The notes beneath the pieces were generated by a model. The model ran no database searches and had not been told where the DNA came from. It saw only the letters and a program-made list of their open reading frames with translations. The position numbers and the translations under genes are program-made. A stretch of DNA of 64,000 nucleotides from positions 1-64,000 of the forward strand of contig JAGAQA010000058.1 of the NCBI GenBank assembly GCA_017622995.1. The letters run 5' to 3'. Source of the DNA: Oscillospiraceae bacterium. GTDB lineage: Bacteria > Bacillota > Clostridia > Oscillospirales > Oscillospiraceae. Numbering within the stretch: the first letter of the stretch is position 1; each line of letters begins with the position of its first letter. Positions 51,795 to 61,139 of this stretch are shown here, one piece after another.

Positions 51795-53760
51795 ACAGGC
51801 CGTTGCCCCGCAGCTCCACGATCTGGTCCCGGAGAACGGCAGCGTATTCGTACTCCATCATTCTGGCCGCTTCCTTCATCTGCTTTTCCAGACGGGCAAT
51901 TTCCTTTTCCTTCTCCGCCTTGGTCATCTTCACTCCGTTGCGGCCCTTGCGCTCGGCAGTGGGAGAGGAAATCTCAATCAGATCCCGGACGGACTTGATC
52001 ACCGTCCTGGGCACAATGCCGTGGGCCTCATTGTAGGCGTTCTGGATCTCCCGGCGGCGGGCAGTTTCGTCCATGGCTGTGCGCATGGAGGGCGTTACCG
52101 TGTCGGCGTACATAATGACCTTTCCGTCGGCGTTTCGGGCCGCCCGGCCCATGGTCTGAATCAGGCTGGTCTCACTGCGCAGGAACCCTTCCTTATCCGC
52201 ATCCAGGATGGCTACCAAACTGACCTCCGGCAGGTCCAGCCCCTCCCGCAGCAGGTTGATGCCCACCAGCACATCGAATTTTGCCAGCCGCAGATCCCGG
52301 ATGATCTCCATCCGCTCCATGGCCCCCACATCCGAGTGCATATAGCGCACCTTAATACCGGCTTTTTGCAGGTAAACCGTCAGGTCCTCCGCCATTTTCT
52401 TGGTCAGGGTGGTCACCAGCACCCGCTCCTGCCGGGCGGTGCGGCCATTGATTTCCCCGATCAGGTCATCAATCTGCCCCTCAATGGGCCGGACCTCCAC
52501 AATGGGGTCCAGCAGGCCCGTGGGGCGGATCACCTGCTCCACGATCTGCCCGGAACGGGTTTTCTCATACTCGCCGGGGGTGGCGGAAACGTAGATGACC
52601 TGGTTGATCTTCCGGTCAAATTCCTCAAAGTTCAGGGGCCGGTTGTCGTAGGCCGAAGGCAGCCGGAAGCCGTAGTTCACCAGAGCGTCCTTTCGGCTCC
52701 GGTCTCCGGCGTACATGGCCCGGCACTGGGGCAGGGTCACATGGCTCTCGTCCACAAACATCAGGTAATCCTCCGGGAAATAGTCCAAAAGGGTGGTGGG
52801 CGGGGTGCCCGGCTCTCTTCCCTGAATCACCCGGGAGTAGTTCTCAATTCCGCTGCAAAAGCCGATTTCCGTCAGCATTTCCAGGTCGTAGTTCACCCGC
52901 TGGGCAATCCGCTGGGCTTCAATCAGCTTGTTTTCCGCCCGGAATTTCTCCACCTGCTGGTCGCACTCCTTCTGGATTTCCAGCATGGCCCGCTGGAGCT
53001 TTTCCCTGCTTGCCACATAATGGCTGGCGGGGTAGATGGCCACATGCTCCACATACCGTTCCACCATGCCGGATACCGCGTTGATCTCGCTGATGCGGTC
53101 AATCTCGTCTCCAAAAAACTCCACCCGGAAGGCCCGGCCATTGGAGTAGGCCGGATAGATCTCCAGCGTGTCCCCCCGAACCCGGAACTTATTCCGGGAG
53201 AAGTCCAGGTCGTTGCGCTCGTAGCGGATTTCCGTCAGCTTTTTGAGGATTTCATCCATGGGCTTCTCTGTGCCCACCCGCAGGGAAATGACCATGTTCT
53301 TATAGTCGATGGGGTCGCCCAGGCCGTACAGGCAGCTGACGGAAGCCACAATAATCACATCCCGCCGCTCCGAAAGAGCCGCGGTGGCAGAGTGGCGCAG
53401 CCGGTCAATTTCCTCGTTGACGGAGGAGTCCTTCTCGATATAGGTATCCGTATGGGCGATATAGGCTTCCGGCTGGTAGTAATCGTAGTAGGAAATAAAA
53501 TACTCCACCACATTTTTGGGGAAAAATTCCCGGAATTCCGAGCAGAGCTGGGCCGCCAGCGTCTTGTTGTGGGCCAGCACCAGGGTAGGCCGGTTGACCT
53601 TGGCGATGACCTGGGCCATGGTGTAGGTCTTGCCGGAGCCGGTAACACCCAGAAGGGTCTGCTCCCGCAGGCCCCAGTTCACGCCGTTTGTCAGGGCCTC
53701 AATGGCCTCCGGCTGGTCGCCGGAGGGCTGATATTCCGAAATCAGTTCAAAATGATCCAT
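51793..53760 (-). CDS. uvrB: Excinuclease ABC subunit B
   Basis: 655 residues. DNA damage verification helicase of nucleotide excision repair. Walker [13 protein letters not shown] near 36, the beta-hairpin [11 protein letters not shown] near 93, DEAD-type box DESH, motif [11 protein letters not shown] and a C-terminal UVR domain ([21 protein letters not shown]) that binds UvrC. The ATG at 53760 follows AAAGGAG. It is coupled to radC 11 bases upstream. Confidence 0.97.
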   Translation of the reverse strand: MDHFELISEYQPSGDQPEAIEALTNGVNWGLREQTLLGVTGSGKTYTMAQVIAKVNRPTLVLAHNKTLAAQLCSEFREFFPKNVVEYFISYYDYYQPEAYIAHTDTYIEKDSSVNEEIDRLRHSATAALSERRDVIIVASVSCLYGLGDPIDYKNMVISLRVGTEKPMDEILKKLTEIRYERNDLDFSRNKFRVRGDTLEIYPAYSNGRAFRVEFFGDEIDRISEINAVSGMVERYVEHVAIYPASHYVASREKLQRAMLEIQKECDQQVEKFRAENKLIEAQRIAQRVNYDLEMLTEIGFCSGIENYSRVIQGREPGTPPTTLLDYFPEDYLMFVDESHVTLPQCRAMYAGDRSRKDALVNYGFRLPSAYDNRPLNFEEFDRKINQVIYVSATPGEYEKTRSGQIVEQVIRPTGLLDPIVEVRPIEGQIDDLIGEINGRTARQERVLVTTLTKKMAEDLTVYLQKAGIKVRYMHSDVGAMERMEIIRDLRLAKFDVLVGINLLREGLDLPEVSLVAILDADKEGFLRSETSLIQTMGRAARNADGKVIMYADTVTPSMRTAMDETARRREIQNAYNEAHGIVPRTVIKSVRDLIEISSPTAERKGRNGVKMTKAEKEKEIARLEKQMKEAARMMEYEYAAVLRDQIVELRGNGL

Positions 53761-53771
53761 TTGTTTCTCCT

Positions 53772-54458
53772 TTACAGAAGCAGGCATTCCCGAAACCGCT
53801 CATCCGACATGGCTATGGAAACATAATCATCGTCGGCGATGACTATGTGGTCAGCCAGCACAATATCCACCGCCTGCAGGGCCTGAGCAATCCGGCGGGT
53901 GGTCTGAATATCCTCCGGGGAGGGCACCGCCAGGCCGCTGGGATGATTGTGGGCCAGCACCACGGTGGAGGCGTTGACGCCGATGGCCGTCTCCACAATT
54001 TTCCGTATGGAGATTCCCGTGGAATTGGTGCCGCCCTGGCCCACCTCTTTGCAGCACAGGACCTTGCACTTGGCATCCAGGCACAGCAGAAACACCGTTT
54101 CCAGCTTCCGGCCAAAGAAATGGGGCATCAGGTAAGCCGCGCAGTTTTCCAGCGTCGGCAGCACCGTTGCGTTTCTGGACCGGTCCACCAGATAGAACCT
54201 TCCCATCTGGGGGATCATGGTCAGAAACAGGGCCGTCTTCTCCCCCACACCGGGGACCTTGCACAGGTCCTCCACGCTGGCCTCCAGCACCTGGGAAATG
54301 CTGCCGAAGTGGGAAAGCAGTTCATGGGCAATGGGGTTGGTATCCCCCCGGGGGATCACATAAAAAAGCAGCAGCTCCAGCGCCTGTACATCGGAGAAAT
54401 GGTCCAGTCCTTCCTCCCGGAAGCGCTTCCGGACCCTGTCTCTGTGGCCTTCGTGCAT
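53772..54458 (-). CDS. radC: RadC-family JAB-domain protein
   Basis: 228 residues. An N-terminal helix-hairpin-helix part ([15 protein letters not shown] near 70) and a JAMM metalloprotease-like domain with [18 protein letters not shown] (His-x-His and Asp of the zinc site). Family role is unsettled; the old link to repair in E. coli has not held up. The ATG at 54458 follows AGGGGGTG. It precedes uvrB on the same strand. Confidence 0.92.
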   Translation of the reverse strand: MHEGHRDRVRKRFREEGLDHFSDVQALELLLFYVIPRGDTNPIAHELLSHFGSISQVLEASVEDLCKVPGVGEKTALFLTMIPQMGRFYLVDRSRNATVLPTLENCAAYLMPHFFGRKLETVFLLCLDAKCKVLCCKEVGQGGTNSTGISIRKIVETAIGVNASTVVLAHNHPSGLAVPSPEDIQTTRRIAQALQAVDIVLADHIVIADDDYVSIAMSDERFRECLLL

Positions 54459-54483
54459 GGCTGCACACCCCCTTCTCAAAAGT

Positions 54484-54508
54484 GGGCCTTGCTATTTTTC
54501 CGCAAGGC
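54484..54508 (-). other. Hairpin in the radC leader
   Basis: GGCCTTGC / GCAAGGCC, 8-bp stem with a 9-base AT-rich loop, between the divergent radC and histidine-kinase-like genes. No promoter for either gene could be fixed with confidence in this 160-base gap. Confidence 0.5.
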
Positions 54509-54618
54509 CGTTAAAATAGAATCGAAAATAGTCGAAACCCACCGGGAAAGATTTCGAAGGTTTTGCGCAAACTACAATCAGCCTGCCTGTGCAGGCCACC
54601 TTCGTCAGGAGGATTGCC

Positions 54619-55677
54619 ATGGACAATCGCCCCACAAATACACAGCTGCTGGACCTGATCGCCGCCCCCTGCTTCTGCGTCAGGGACGGCCGCATTCTCG
54701 CCTGCAACGCCGGAGCCAGAGGGCTCCTGCTTCAGCCCGGCATGCCCATTGAAACACTTCTCAATACCGGCAGGGAGGAATACGCCGCCTTTTCCGGCGG
54801 CAGCCTGTACCTGACCCTGAATCTGGAGGGCACCATTTTCGGCGCCACCGTGGAGCGGAAGGGCGAAGCGGACTATTTCCTGATGGAAGAGCCTGCCCAG
54901 GCCCGGGAGCTGCGGGCACTTTCCCTGGCCGCCCGGGATCTGCGGGCTCCCATGGCCGGCATCCTGGCCACGGCAGAGGAGCTGTCCCTTCAGGCAAAGG
55001 ATTCGGAAAGCGCCCGGCACCAGCTGGGGCTTATGAACCGCAGCCTTGCCCAGATGCTGCGCATCATCGGCAATATGTCCAGTGCCGGGAGCACAATGAG
55101 CCATCCGGAATTTCTGGAAATCACCGGGCTGTTTCGGGAAATATTTGAAAAAGCCTCGTCTCTGGTTGCCCAGTGCGGGCTCGTACTGACCTATGCGGAG
55201 CCGGATACGGCAATCTATACCCTGGCCGACCCCCAGGAGCTGGAGCGTGCCGCGCTGAACCTGATCTCCAACGCCGCAAAGTTTACGCCCAAGGGCGGCG
55301 CCATCCAGGTCAGCCTGACCCGGCAGGGCCGAATGCTCCGGCTGACGGTGGAGGACTGCGGCACCGGCATCCCGGAGGAAAACCGGGGCACTCTGTTCCA
55401 GCGCTATCTGCGCAGCCCCTCTATTGAGGACATCCGCCAGGGAATCGGCCTGGGGATGGTGCTGGTACGCACCGCCGCCGCCCACCATGGGGGCACGGTT
55501 TTGGTGGATTGCCCGCCCCAGGGGGGCACACGGGTGTGCATGACCCTTTCCATCCGCCAGGACATTCCCAGCGGCCTGCGCTCCCCCATCCTGCGGGTGG
55601 ATTACGCCGGAGAACGGGACCACGCTCTGATTGAGCTTGCCGATGTGCTGCCGGCACAATGCTATGAAACATTCTGA
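54619..55677 (+). CDS. Soluble histidine-kinase-like protein lacking the phosphoacceptor histidine
   Basis: 352 residues, no membrane segment. About 1-90 is a PAS-like sensor (NTQLLDLIAAPCFCVRDGRIL). Residues 95-150 form the dimerisation helices: the usual SHELRTP reads ARDLRAP, so the phosphorylated His is Arg106 (CGG at 54934). The HATPase domain looks intact: N box LNLISNAAKF at 213-222, G1 DCGTGIPEENRGTLF near 246, G2 GIGLGMVLVRTAAAHHGG. No response regulator gene is adjacent. AGGAGG precedes the ATG. It may bind ATP and signal without autophosphorylation, or regulate a partner kinase. Confidence 0.8.
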   Translation: MDNRPTNTQLLDLIAAPCFCVRDGRILACNAGARGLLLQPGMPIETLLNTGREEYAAFSGGSLYLTLNLEGTIFGATVERKGEADYFLMEEPAQARELRALSLAARDLRAPMAGILATAEELSLQAKDSESARHQLGLMNRSLAQMLRIIGNMSSAGSTMSHPEFLEITGLFREIFEKASSLVAQCGLVLTYAEPDTAIYTLADPQELERAALNLISNAAKFTPKGGAIQVSLTRQGRMLRLTVEDCGTGIPEENRGTLFQRYLRSPSIEDIRQGIGLGMVLVRTAAAHHGGTVLVDCPPQGGTRVCMTLSIRQDIPSGLRSPILRVDYAGERDHALIELADVLPAQCYETF

Positions 55678-55680
55678 CCG

Positions 55681-55713
55681 CTCCCTGCCAAGCGCAGGGA
55701 GTATTTTATTTTT
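55681..55713 (+). terminator. Rho-independent terminator after the kinase-like gene
   Basis: CTCCCTGC / GCAGGGAG stem with a 5-base loop followed by TATTTTATTTTT. It overlaps the 3' end of the convergent XRE gene. Confidence 0.88.
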
Positions 55714-56107
55714 CCATACGGAAGAGGAAGGACGCCTTCTTCACCAGTGCCATACCGCTGCCTTCGTCACCCAGAAGGAGCAGGCAGTCTCCCGGCTTCA
55801 GGGAAAAGAGCTCCAGGGCTTTTTCCGGCAGCGTGACGGTGCCCTTGGGGCCGATCTCCAGTTCTCCGAAAAAGTGCTTTCCTCTGGGCGGAATGGGCAG
55901 TCCCTCCCGTTCGGAGGCGTAACGCACCAGATCATCCAGGGATACGTCGTAGAAGGACGCCAGGGCAATGCAGTTTTCCACATCCGGGACGGACTCCCCG
56001 GTTTCCCATTTGGAAAGGGCCTGCCGGGAAACCCCAATCTCCCCGGCCACCTGCTCCTGGGTCAGTTTCCTGCGCTTGCGCAGTGCCAGCAAATTGTCGC
56101 AGAGCAT
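55706..56107 (-). CDS. XRE-type regulator with a C-terminal AbrB-like domain
   Basis: 133 residues. Helix-turn-helix at about 5-60 (LLALRKRRKLTQEQVAGEIGVSRQALSKWETGESVP). A short linker leads to about 84-128 (ELEIGPKGTVTLPEKALELF, LKPGDCLLLLGDEG), which looks like a SpoVT/AbrB swapped-hairpin domain. The ATG at 56107 follows AGGAGG by 11 bases; the frame also has a GTG inside that ribosome site. It has its own promoter 72 bases beyond uvrA. Target unknown, perhaps itself. Confidence 0.85.
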   Translation of the reverse strand: MLCDNLLALRKRRKLTQEQVAGEIGVSRQALSKWETGESVPDVENCIALASFYDVSLDDLVRYASEREGLPIPPRGKHFFGELEIGPKGTVTLPEKALELFSLKPGDCLLLLGDEGSGMALVKKASFLFRMEK

Positions 56108-56133
56108 ACCTTTCCGCACCTCCTTTTTCTCCC

Positions 56134-56162
56134 ATTATACCGGGATCGGAAACGGAATGCAA
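56134..56162 (-). promoter_or_regulatory. Promoter of the XRE/AbrB regulator gene
   Basis: Minus-strand TTGCAT, 17 bases, TATAAT, giving a leader of only about 20 bases. Confidence 0.8.
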
Positions 56163-56179
56163 CCGGAGATCCTGTTTCT

Positions 56180-59011
56180 TTACACATCTTCCAGATACTT
56201 CTTCAGGTACTGCCCCGTGTAGCTGTCCGCAACCTTCGCCACCTCTTCCGGAGTACCGGCGACAACCACGGTTCCGCCGCCGTCGCCGCCCTCCGGGCCC
56301 AGGTCGATGATATAGTCCGCGGTCTTGATCACATCCAGATTGTGTTCGATGACCAGCACCGTATTTCCTGCATCCACCAGCCTGTTCAGCACCTCAATGA
56401 GCCGGTGCACATCCGCCGAATGGAGGCCCGTGGTAGGCTCGTCCAGAATATAGATGGTACGGCCCGTGGCGGTGCGGCTCAGCTCCGTTGCCAGCTTGAC
56501 CCGCTGGGCTTCGCCGCCGGACAGAGTGGTGCTGGCCTGGCCCAGCTTGATATAGCCCAGGCCCACCTCCACCAGCATCTGGGCCTTTTTGCGAATCTTC
56601 GGCAGATTGGCAAAAAAGTCCACCGCTTCCTCGCAGGTCATATCCAGCACCTGAGCAATGTTCTTGCCCTTGTAGAGGACCTCCAGGGTCTCCCGGTTGT
56701 ACCGGGCGCCGTGGCAGACCTCGCAGGGCACATACACATCCGCCAGGAAGTGCATCTCAATTTTTACCAGGCCGTCGCCGGAGCAGGCTTCGCACCGGCC
56801 GCCCTTCACGTTAAAGCTGAACCGGCCGGGGCCATAGCCCCGGATTTTCGCATCGGCTGTGGAGGCGAACAGGTCCCGGATGTCGTTAAACAGCCCCGTA
56901 TAGGTGGCGGGATTGGACCGGGGTGTCCGGCCGATGGGGCTCTGGTCAATGTCGATGACCTTGTCCAGATTCTCCAGCCCCTCCACGCAGCGGCAGGCAC
57001 CCGGACGGCACCGGGCATGGTTCAGCCTGGCAAGCAGCGTCTTATTCAGCACCTCATTCACCAGACTGGATTTTCCGGAACCGGACACGCCGGTAACGGC
57101 GGTGAAAGTGCCCAGGGGAATTTCCACATCCACATTTTTCAGGTTGTTTTCCGTTGCCCCCCGGACCGCCAGAATGCTGCCGTTGCCGGCGCGGCGGGTC
57201 CTGGGCACCGGGATTTTCTTTTTGCCGGAGAGGTACTGTCCCGTAAGGGATTCCGGGCAGTCCAGCACATCCTGCAAAGAGCCCGCCACCACAATCTCTC
57301 CGCCGTGGCTGCCCGCGCCGGGACCCACATCCACAATGTAGTCCGCTGCCCGCATGGTGTCCTCATCATGCTCCACCACAATCAGGGTGTTGCCGATGTC
57401 CCGCAGATGCTTCAGAGTGGCCAGGAGCTTGTCATTGTCCCGCTGGTGCAGACCGATGGAGGGCTCGTCCAGGATGTACAGCACCCCCATCAGGGAGGAG
57501 CCGATCTGGGTTGCCAGCCGGATGCGCTGGCTTTCGCCGCCGGACAGGGTCCCGGCACCCCTGGACAGAGTCAGATAGCCCAGGCCCACGTCTGTCAGGA
57601 ACCGCAGCCGGGAGGTGATTTCCCGAACGATTCCCTGGGCCACCACCGCCATATTGCCCTCCAGGCGGAGGTTTTCCATGAATTCCAGCTCCTGGGTGAT
57701 GCTCATGCGGCAAAACTGCATAATATTGAGCCCGCCTACGGTTACCGCCAGGGCCAGCTCGCTGAGCCGGTCCCCATGGCATCTGGGGCAGGGCGCCGTT
57801 GCCATGCACTCCTCCAGCTCCTTCCGGACGGAATCGGACTGGGTCTCCCGGAACCGCCGGGAGATGTTGTTGAGGATCCCCTCAAAGGGCTGCTCCAGCA
57901 CGCCCATGCCGGTGCCCCGGTTATAGGTCATTCGCAGCTTTTCGGCGCCGGTGCCATAGAGGATCACATGCATGGCTTCCTTCGACAAATCCTTCACGGG
58001 ATCCGTGAGAGAAAAGTGGTATTTCTGGGACAGAGCTTCAAAATACATCCGGAAAATGGAATCCGTCCGGGCGCTCTGCCAGCCGGAGGCCTGGATGGCC
58101 CCATCAAAAATCGATTTGTTCTTGTCGGGAATGACCAGGTCCGCGTCGGCGATCAGCTGAAAGCCCAGGCCGGTGCAGTCCGGGCAGGCGCCGCTGGGAT
58201 TGTTGAAGGAGAACATCCGGGGCTCCAGCTCGGACAGGCTGATGCCGCAGTCCTCGCAGGCGTAGTTCTGGGAAAAGCTCAGCTCCCGGTCCTCCCTGGG
58301 CAGTTGAATGGTCACCAAACCGCCGGAATGGCTGCACGCGGTTTCGATGGAGTCCGTCAGCCGGCGGCGCAGGCCATCCTTCAGCACCAGCCGGTCCACC
58401 ACCAGCTCAATGGTATGCTTTTTGTTCTTCTCCAGCTTGATCTCTTCCGTCAGGTCGTAGAGGATGCCGTCGGCTCTGACCCGGGCAAAGCCCTGCTTCC
58501 GGGCATCCTCAAACACCTTGACGTGCTCGCCCTTTTTGCCCCGGATCACCGGGGATAGCACCACAAACCGGGTGCCCTCTCCCAGGGCCTCCACCCGGTC
58601 CACAATCTGGTCGATGGTCTGGCGGCGGATTTCCTTCCCGCACCTGGGGCAGTGGGGAATGCCCACCCGGGCCCACAAAAGCCGCAGATAGTCGTAGATC
58701 TCCGTCACCGTGCCAACGGTGGACCGGGGGCTTTTGGACGTGGTCTTCTGATCGATGGAAATGGCGGGAGACAGGCCCTCAATGGCGTCTACATCCGGCT
58801 TATCCATCTGGCCCAAAAACTGCCGGGCGTAGGAGCTGAGGCTCTCCACATACCGGCGCTGGCCCTCGGCGTAGATGGTATCGAAGGCCAGGCTGGATTT
58901 TCCGGAACCGCTGAGCCCCGTAAACACCACCATTTTATCTCTGGGGATGGTCACATCCACATTTTTCAGGTTATTCTCCCGGGCGCCCCGGACAATGATC
59001 TGATCGTTCAT
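56180..59011 (-). CDS. uvrA: Excinuclease ABC subunit A
   Basis: 943 residues. Two ABC ATPase halves: Walker [21 protein letters not shown] near 32 and [15 protein letters not shown] near 640; signatures [16 protein letters not shown] and [15 protein letters not shown]; Walker [15 protein letters not shown] and [14 protein letters not shown]. Zinc modules include [10 protein letters not shown] and [13 protein letters not shown] with CEVCHGARY. Finds DNA lesions with UvrB, whose gene is 2.4 kb away in a separate unit. AGAGAGG precedes the ATG. Confidence 0.97.
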   Translation of the reverse strand: MNDQIIVRGARENNLKNVDVTIPRDKMVVFTGLSGSGKSSLAFDTIYAEGQRRYVESLSSYARQFLGQMDKPDVDAIEGLSPAISIDQKTTSKSPRSTVGTVTEIYDYLRLLWARVGIPHCPRCGKEIRRQTIDQIVDRVEALGEGTRFVVLSPVIRGKKGEHVKVFEDARKQGFARVRADGILYDLTEEIKLEKNKKHTIELVVDRLVLKDGLRRRLTDSIETACSHSGGLVTIQLPREDRELSFSQNYACEDCGISLSELEPRMFSFNNPSGACPDCTGLGFQLIADADLVIPDKNKSIFDGAIQASGWQSARTDSIFRMYFEALSQKYHFSLTDPVKDLSKEAMHVILYGTGAEKLRMTYNRGTGMGVLEQPFEGILNNISRRFRETQSDSVRKELEECMATAPCPRCHGDRLSELALAVTVGGLNIMQFCRMSITQELEFMENLRLEGNMAVVAQGIVREITSRLRFLTDVGLGYLTLSRGAGTLSGGESQRIRLATQIGSSLMGVLYILDEPSIGLHQRDNDKLLATLKHLRDIGNTLIVVEHDEDTMRAADYIVDVGPGAGSHGGEIVVAGSLQDVLDCPESLTGQYLSGKKKIPVPRTRRAGNGSILAVRGATENNLKNVDVEIPLGTFTAVTGVSGSGKSSLVNEVLNKTLLARLNHARCRPGACRCVEGLENLDKVIDIDQSPIGRTPRSNPATYTGLFNDIRDLFASTADAKIRGYGPGRFSFNVKGGRCEACSGDGLVKIEMHFLADVYVPCEVCHGARYNRETLEVLYKGKNIAQVLDMTCEEAVDFFANLPKIRKKAQMLVEVGLGYIKLGQASTTLSGGEAQRVKLATELSRTATGRTIYILDEPTTGLHSADVHRLIEVLNRLVDAGNTVLVIEHNLDVIKTADYIIDLGPEGGDGGGTVVVAGTPEEVAKVADSYTGQYLKKYLEDV

Positions 59012-59053
59012 AACTTACCTCTCTAGCTGAAACTGACTTTTTTCGTACATGCT

Positions 59054-59082
59054 ATTGTACCACAAAATAACATCCGTTACAA
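59054..59082 (-). promoter_or_regulatory. Promoter of uvrA
   Basis: Minus-strand TTGTAA, 17 bases, TACAAT, about 36 bases of leader. No GAAC-N4-GTTC LexA box is present. Confidence 0.75.
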
Positions 59083-59093
59083 GAACTATTTTC

Positions 59094-59109
59094 AAACGAA
59101 ATTTCGTTT
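59094..59109. promoter_or_regulatory. Perfect 16-bp palindrome between uvrA and the GtrII-like gene
   Basis: AAACGAAATTTCGTTT is fully self-complementary. It sits 12 bases upstream of the uvrA -35 box and 29 bases upstream of the opposite promoter, so it could serve a regulator of either gene. Confidence 0.5.
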
Positions 59110-59137
59110 ACCTTTTCCATACATCCCATCAAGCATC

Positions 59138-59166
59138 TTGTTTTTTCCTCCTAAATCCTTTATAAT
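59138..59166 (+). promoter_or_regulatory. Promoter of the GtrII-like operon
   Basis: TTGTTT, 17 bases, TATAAT; start codon 40 bases after the -10 box, preceded by AAGGAG. Confidence 0.76.
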
Positions 59167-59205
59167 ATCTTGTATTAACTCTGTTTTTCAGCATAAGGAG
59201 ATACT

Positions 59206-60786
59206 ATGAAAAACATCACCGTGACTTCTCATACCAGCAGTTTTGGGCAGCTGCTGCCGGAATATGCCCCTGTGTGTATGCTGAGCACCCTGGTCTTTGG
59301 TCTGCTGGCCCACGGATTCGCTTTGTTTACCAAGTTTGCCATTGGGGATGAAGCCTTTCTTCTTTTCACCGTAGGCGCCACAACCACATCCGGCCGGTGG
59401 TTTCTGGGACTGCTGGGCAACGCCGTAAGCCTTTTCTTCGGTTCGCCCAACTTTAGCCTTCCCCTTTGGGGCGGTTTGCTGACACTGGTTTTCACCGGTC
59501 TTTGCAGCTGTGTGCTGGTATCCTGGCTGGGACTGGTCAAAAAGCGGAGCTGGATTCTTGTCAGCGGAATCACCACCGTTTTCCCGGTGATGTCCGGTCT
59601 GTTTTTTTACTGCTTTACCGCCCCCTACTATATGTTCGGCCTAATGTTGATCCTGCTGGGCGGACGGCTTCTGTGCACCCGGAGGCGTGCAGGCGACTTT
59701 CTGGGCAGCGTTTGTCTGGTATGCCTTGGTCTCAGCATTTACCAGGCGTTTCTGCCGTTATTCCTCAGTCTGCTGCTGATATTCTTCCTGAAAGAACGCC
59801 TTCAGGAAAAGTGCCGGACCCTTCCTGAGCTTCTGAAGGAAATCGGCTGGTATTGCCTGGGCTGTCTTTTCATCGCGGCTGTGTATCTGCTGAGCGTACG
59901 TCTGTCCATCCGTCTGTCCGGAACGGAATTGACGGATTACAAGGGTATCTCCAACATGGGCTCGGCCAGCATTCCTGAATACCTGCACCGGATCAAGCTG
60001 GCGATTTACCTGTTCCTTTTCCCTGCCCGGGCAGATCGGTATGCCTTTCTGTTCCCCTATCGGCTTCTGCCCTGCTACTGGCTCACGCTGGTCGGAATCG
60101 GGCTGCTGAGTCTGGCCCCAATCCTCCGGCTTTTCCGTCAATCGATCATCACTGGCATTGCGGGACTTCTGGTGCTTGCCTTTTTCCCACTGGCTGTCAA
60201 TTTCATCTACCTGCTCTGTGCCCAGGAAGATGTTTACAATCTGATGCTCTTTGGGCTGATGGCTCCCTTCTTTCTGCTGGTTTGCCTGACGGACTGGGCT
60301 CTTCCTGCCGGGGACAGAAAACCCGCCTTGGTCCTCCGGAAGGCAGCGGTGGTGCTTCTGGCGGTTTTCTGCCTGTTCTGTATCCGAACGGACAATGCCG
60401 TGTATGCCAGAGGGAATTATATGCAGGAGCGGGCAAAATCTTATTTCACAACCATGATCGCGCAAATCAAAAGCACCCCAGGCTATACCGGTGCCACTCC
60501 CGTTGCCTTTGTGGGTGACATCTATTCCTACACGGATCCCACCTTCCGGGGTATTGAGGGCTTCGGGGCACTCAGTATGGCGCCCCTTCCTTATGATTCT
60601 TCTCCCTTCAGCATTGGGCACTCCTGGAAGAATTTCCTGAATCTATGGTGCGGCTTCTCCCCGCCCTTTGCCAACCCGGAAGACCTTGAAGCCCTTCCCG
60701 AGGTACAGGCCATGCCCGCCTACCCGGACAGCGGTTCCATTCGAATGGTAAACGGAGTGGTCGTCGTTAAGCTTCTCACCAATTAA
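59206..60786 (+). CDS. GtrII-like membrane glucosyltransferase
   Basis: 526 residues with about eleven membrane segments and a C-terminal extracytoplasmic domain (from about 415). Features of the Glucos_trans_II type include GDEAFLLFTVGATTTSGRWFLGLLGN near 47-72, SLPLWGGLLTLVFTGL and the short SIYQAFLPLFLSLL segment. Such proteins use undecaprenyl-phosphate glucose to decorate surface polymers. With an LTA-synthase-like gene downstream, a teichoic-acid or glycolipid substrate is a fair inference. Codons are somewhat more AT-rich than in the window's housekeeping genes. Confidence 0.72.
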   Translation: MKNITVTSHTSSFGQLLPEYAPVCMLSTLVFGLLAHGFALFTKFAIGDEAFLLFTVGATTTSGRWFLGLLGNAVSLFFGSPNFSLPLWGGLLTLVFTGLCSCVLVSWLGLVKKRSWILVSGITTVFPVMSGLFFYCFTAPYYMFGLMLILLGGRLLCTRRRAGDFLGSVCLVCLGLSIYQAFLPLFLSLLLIFFLKERLQEKCRTLPELLKEIGWYCLGCLFIAAVYLLSVRLSIRLSGTELTDYKGISNMGSASIPEYLHRIKLAIYLFLFPARADRYAFLFPYRLLPCYWLTLVGIGLLSLAPILRLFRQSIITGIAGLLVLAFFPLAVNFIYLLCAQEDVYNLMLFGLMAPFFLLVCLTDWALPAGDRKPALVLRKAAVVLLAVFCLFCIRTDNAVYARGNYMQERAKSYFTTMIAQIKSTPGYTGATPVAFVGDIYSYTDPTFRGIEGFGALSMAPLPYDSSPFSIGHSWKNFLNLWCGFSPPFANPEDLEALPEVQAMPAYPDSGSIRMVNGVVVVKLLTN

Positions 60787-60830
60787 CGAACGGTTTCGGT
60801 ACTCTATTTCATACAAAAGGAGCTCTCGTT

Positions 60831-61139
60831 ATGGAAATCATCAATCTTTTCCTTCTGCCCACTGTTGTTTCGGAAGCGCTTTGCCGGATTATGAAGCACA
60901 CCCTGGCCAGTACCTGGGATCATCTCTTTTATTACGGTTGGAACATTCTCCTGTGTCTGTGGAGCGGTCACGTTCTGACCGGTGTGATCCGCGCCCTTCT
61001 CATGCGTGATATTGTGTTGGATTCTATCGCTTACTCGCTCTTGATGGCTGTTTGTTACAGTCTCATTTGTTTTATCGCAAACCTTGTTCTGAAAAACCTG
61101 TCTCTGAAAGTGGAATTTGATCATGAAGAGAAAAGATAA
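60831..61139 (+). CDS. Small membrane protein of unknown function
   Basis: 102 residues with three likely membrane helices (about 3-12, 33-53 and 65-92) and a charged tail LKVEFDHEEKR. Not recognised; it is too short and unlike GtrA flippases. AAAGGAGCTCTCGTT precedes the ATG. It overlaps the LTA-synthase-like gene by 17 bases, so it is probably co-expressed with it and may be a partner subunit. Confidence 0.75.
   Translation: MEIINLFLLPTVVSEALCRIMKHTLASTWDHLFYYGWNILLCLWSGHVLTGVIRALLMRDIVLDSIAYSLLMAVCYSLICFIANLVLKNLSLKVEFDHEEKR

Noticed and set aside
55631..58558. 975-residue plus-strand open frame antisense to uvrA and the XRE gene
   Set aside because: Antisense to a full UvrA with all motifs; product is compositionally odd.
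59012..59110. LexA/SOS box upstream of uvrA
   Set aside because: No GAAC-N4-GTTC type site; the palindrome found has a different sequence and lies outside the promoter core.
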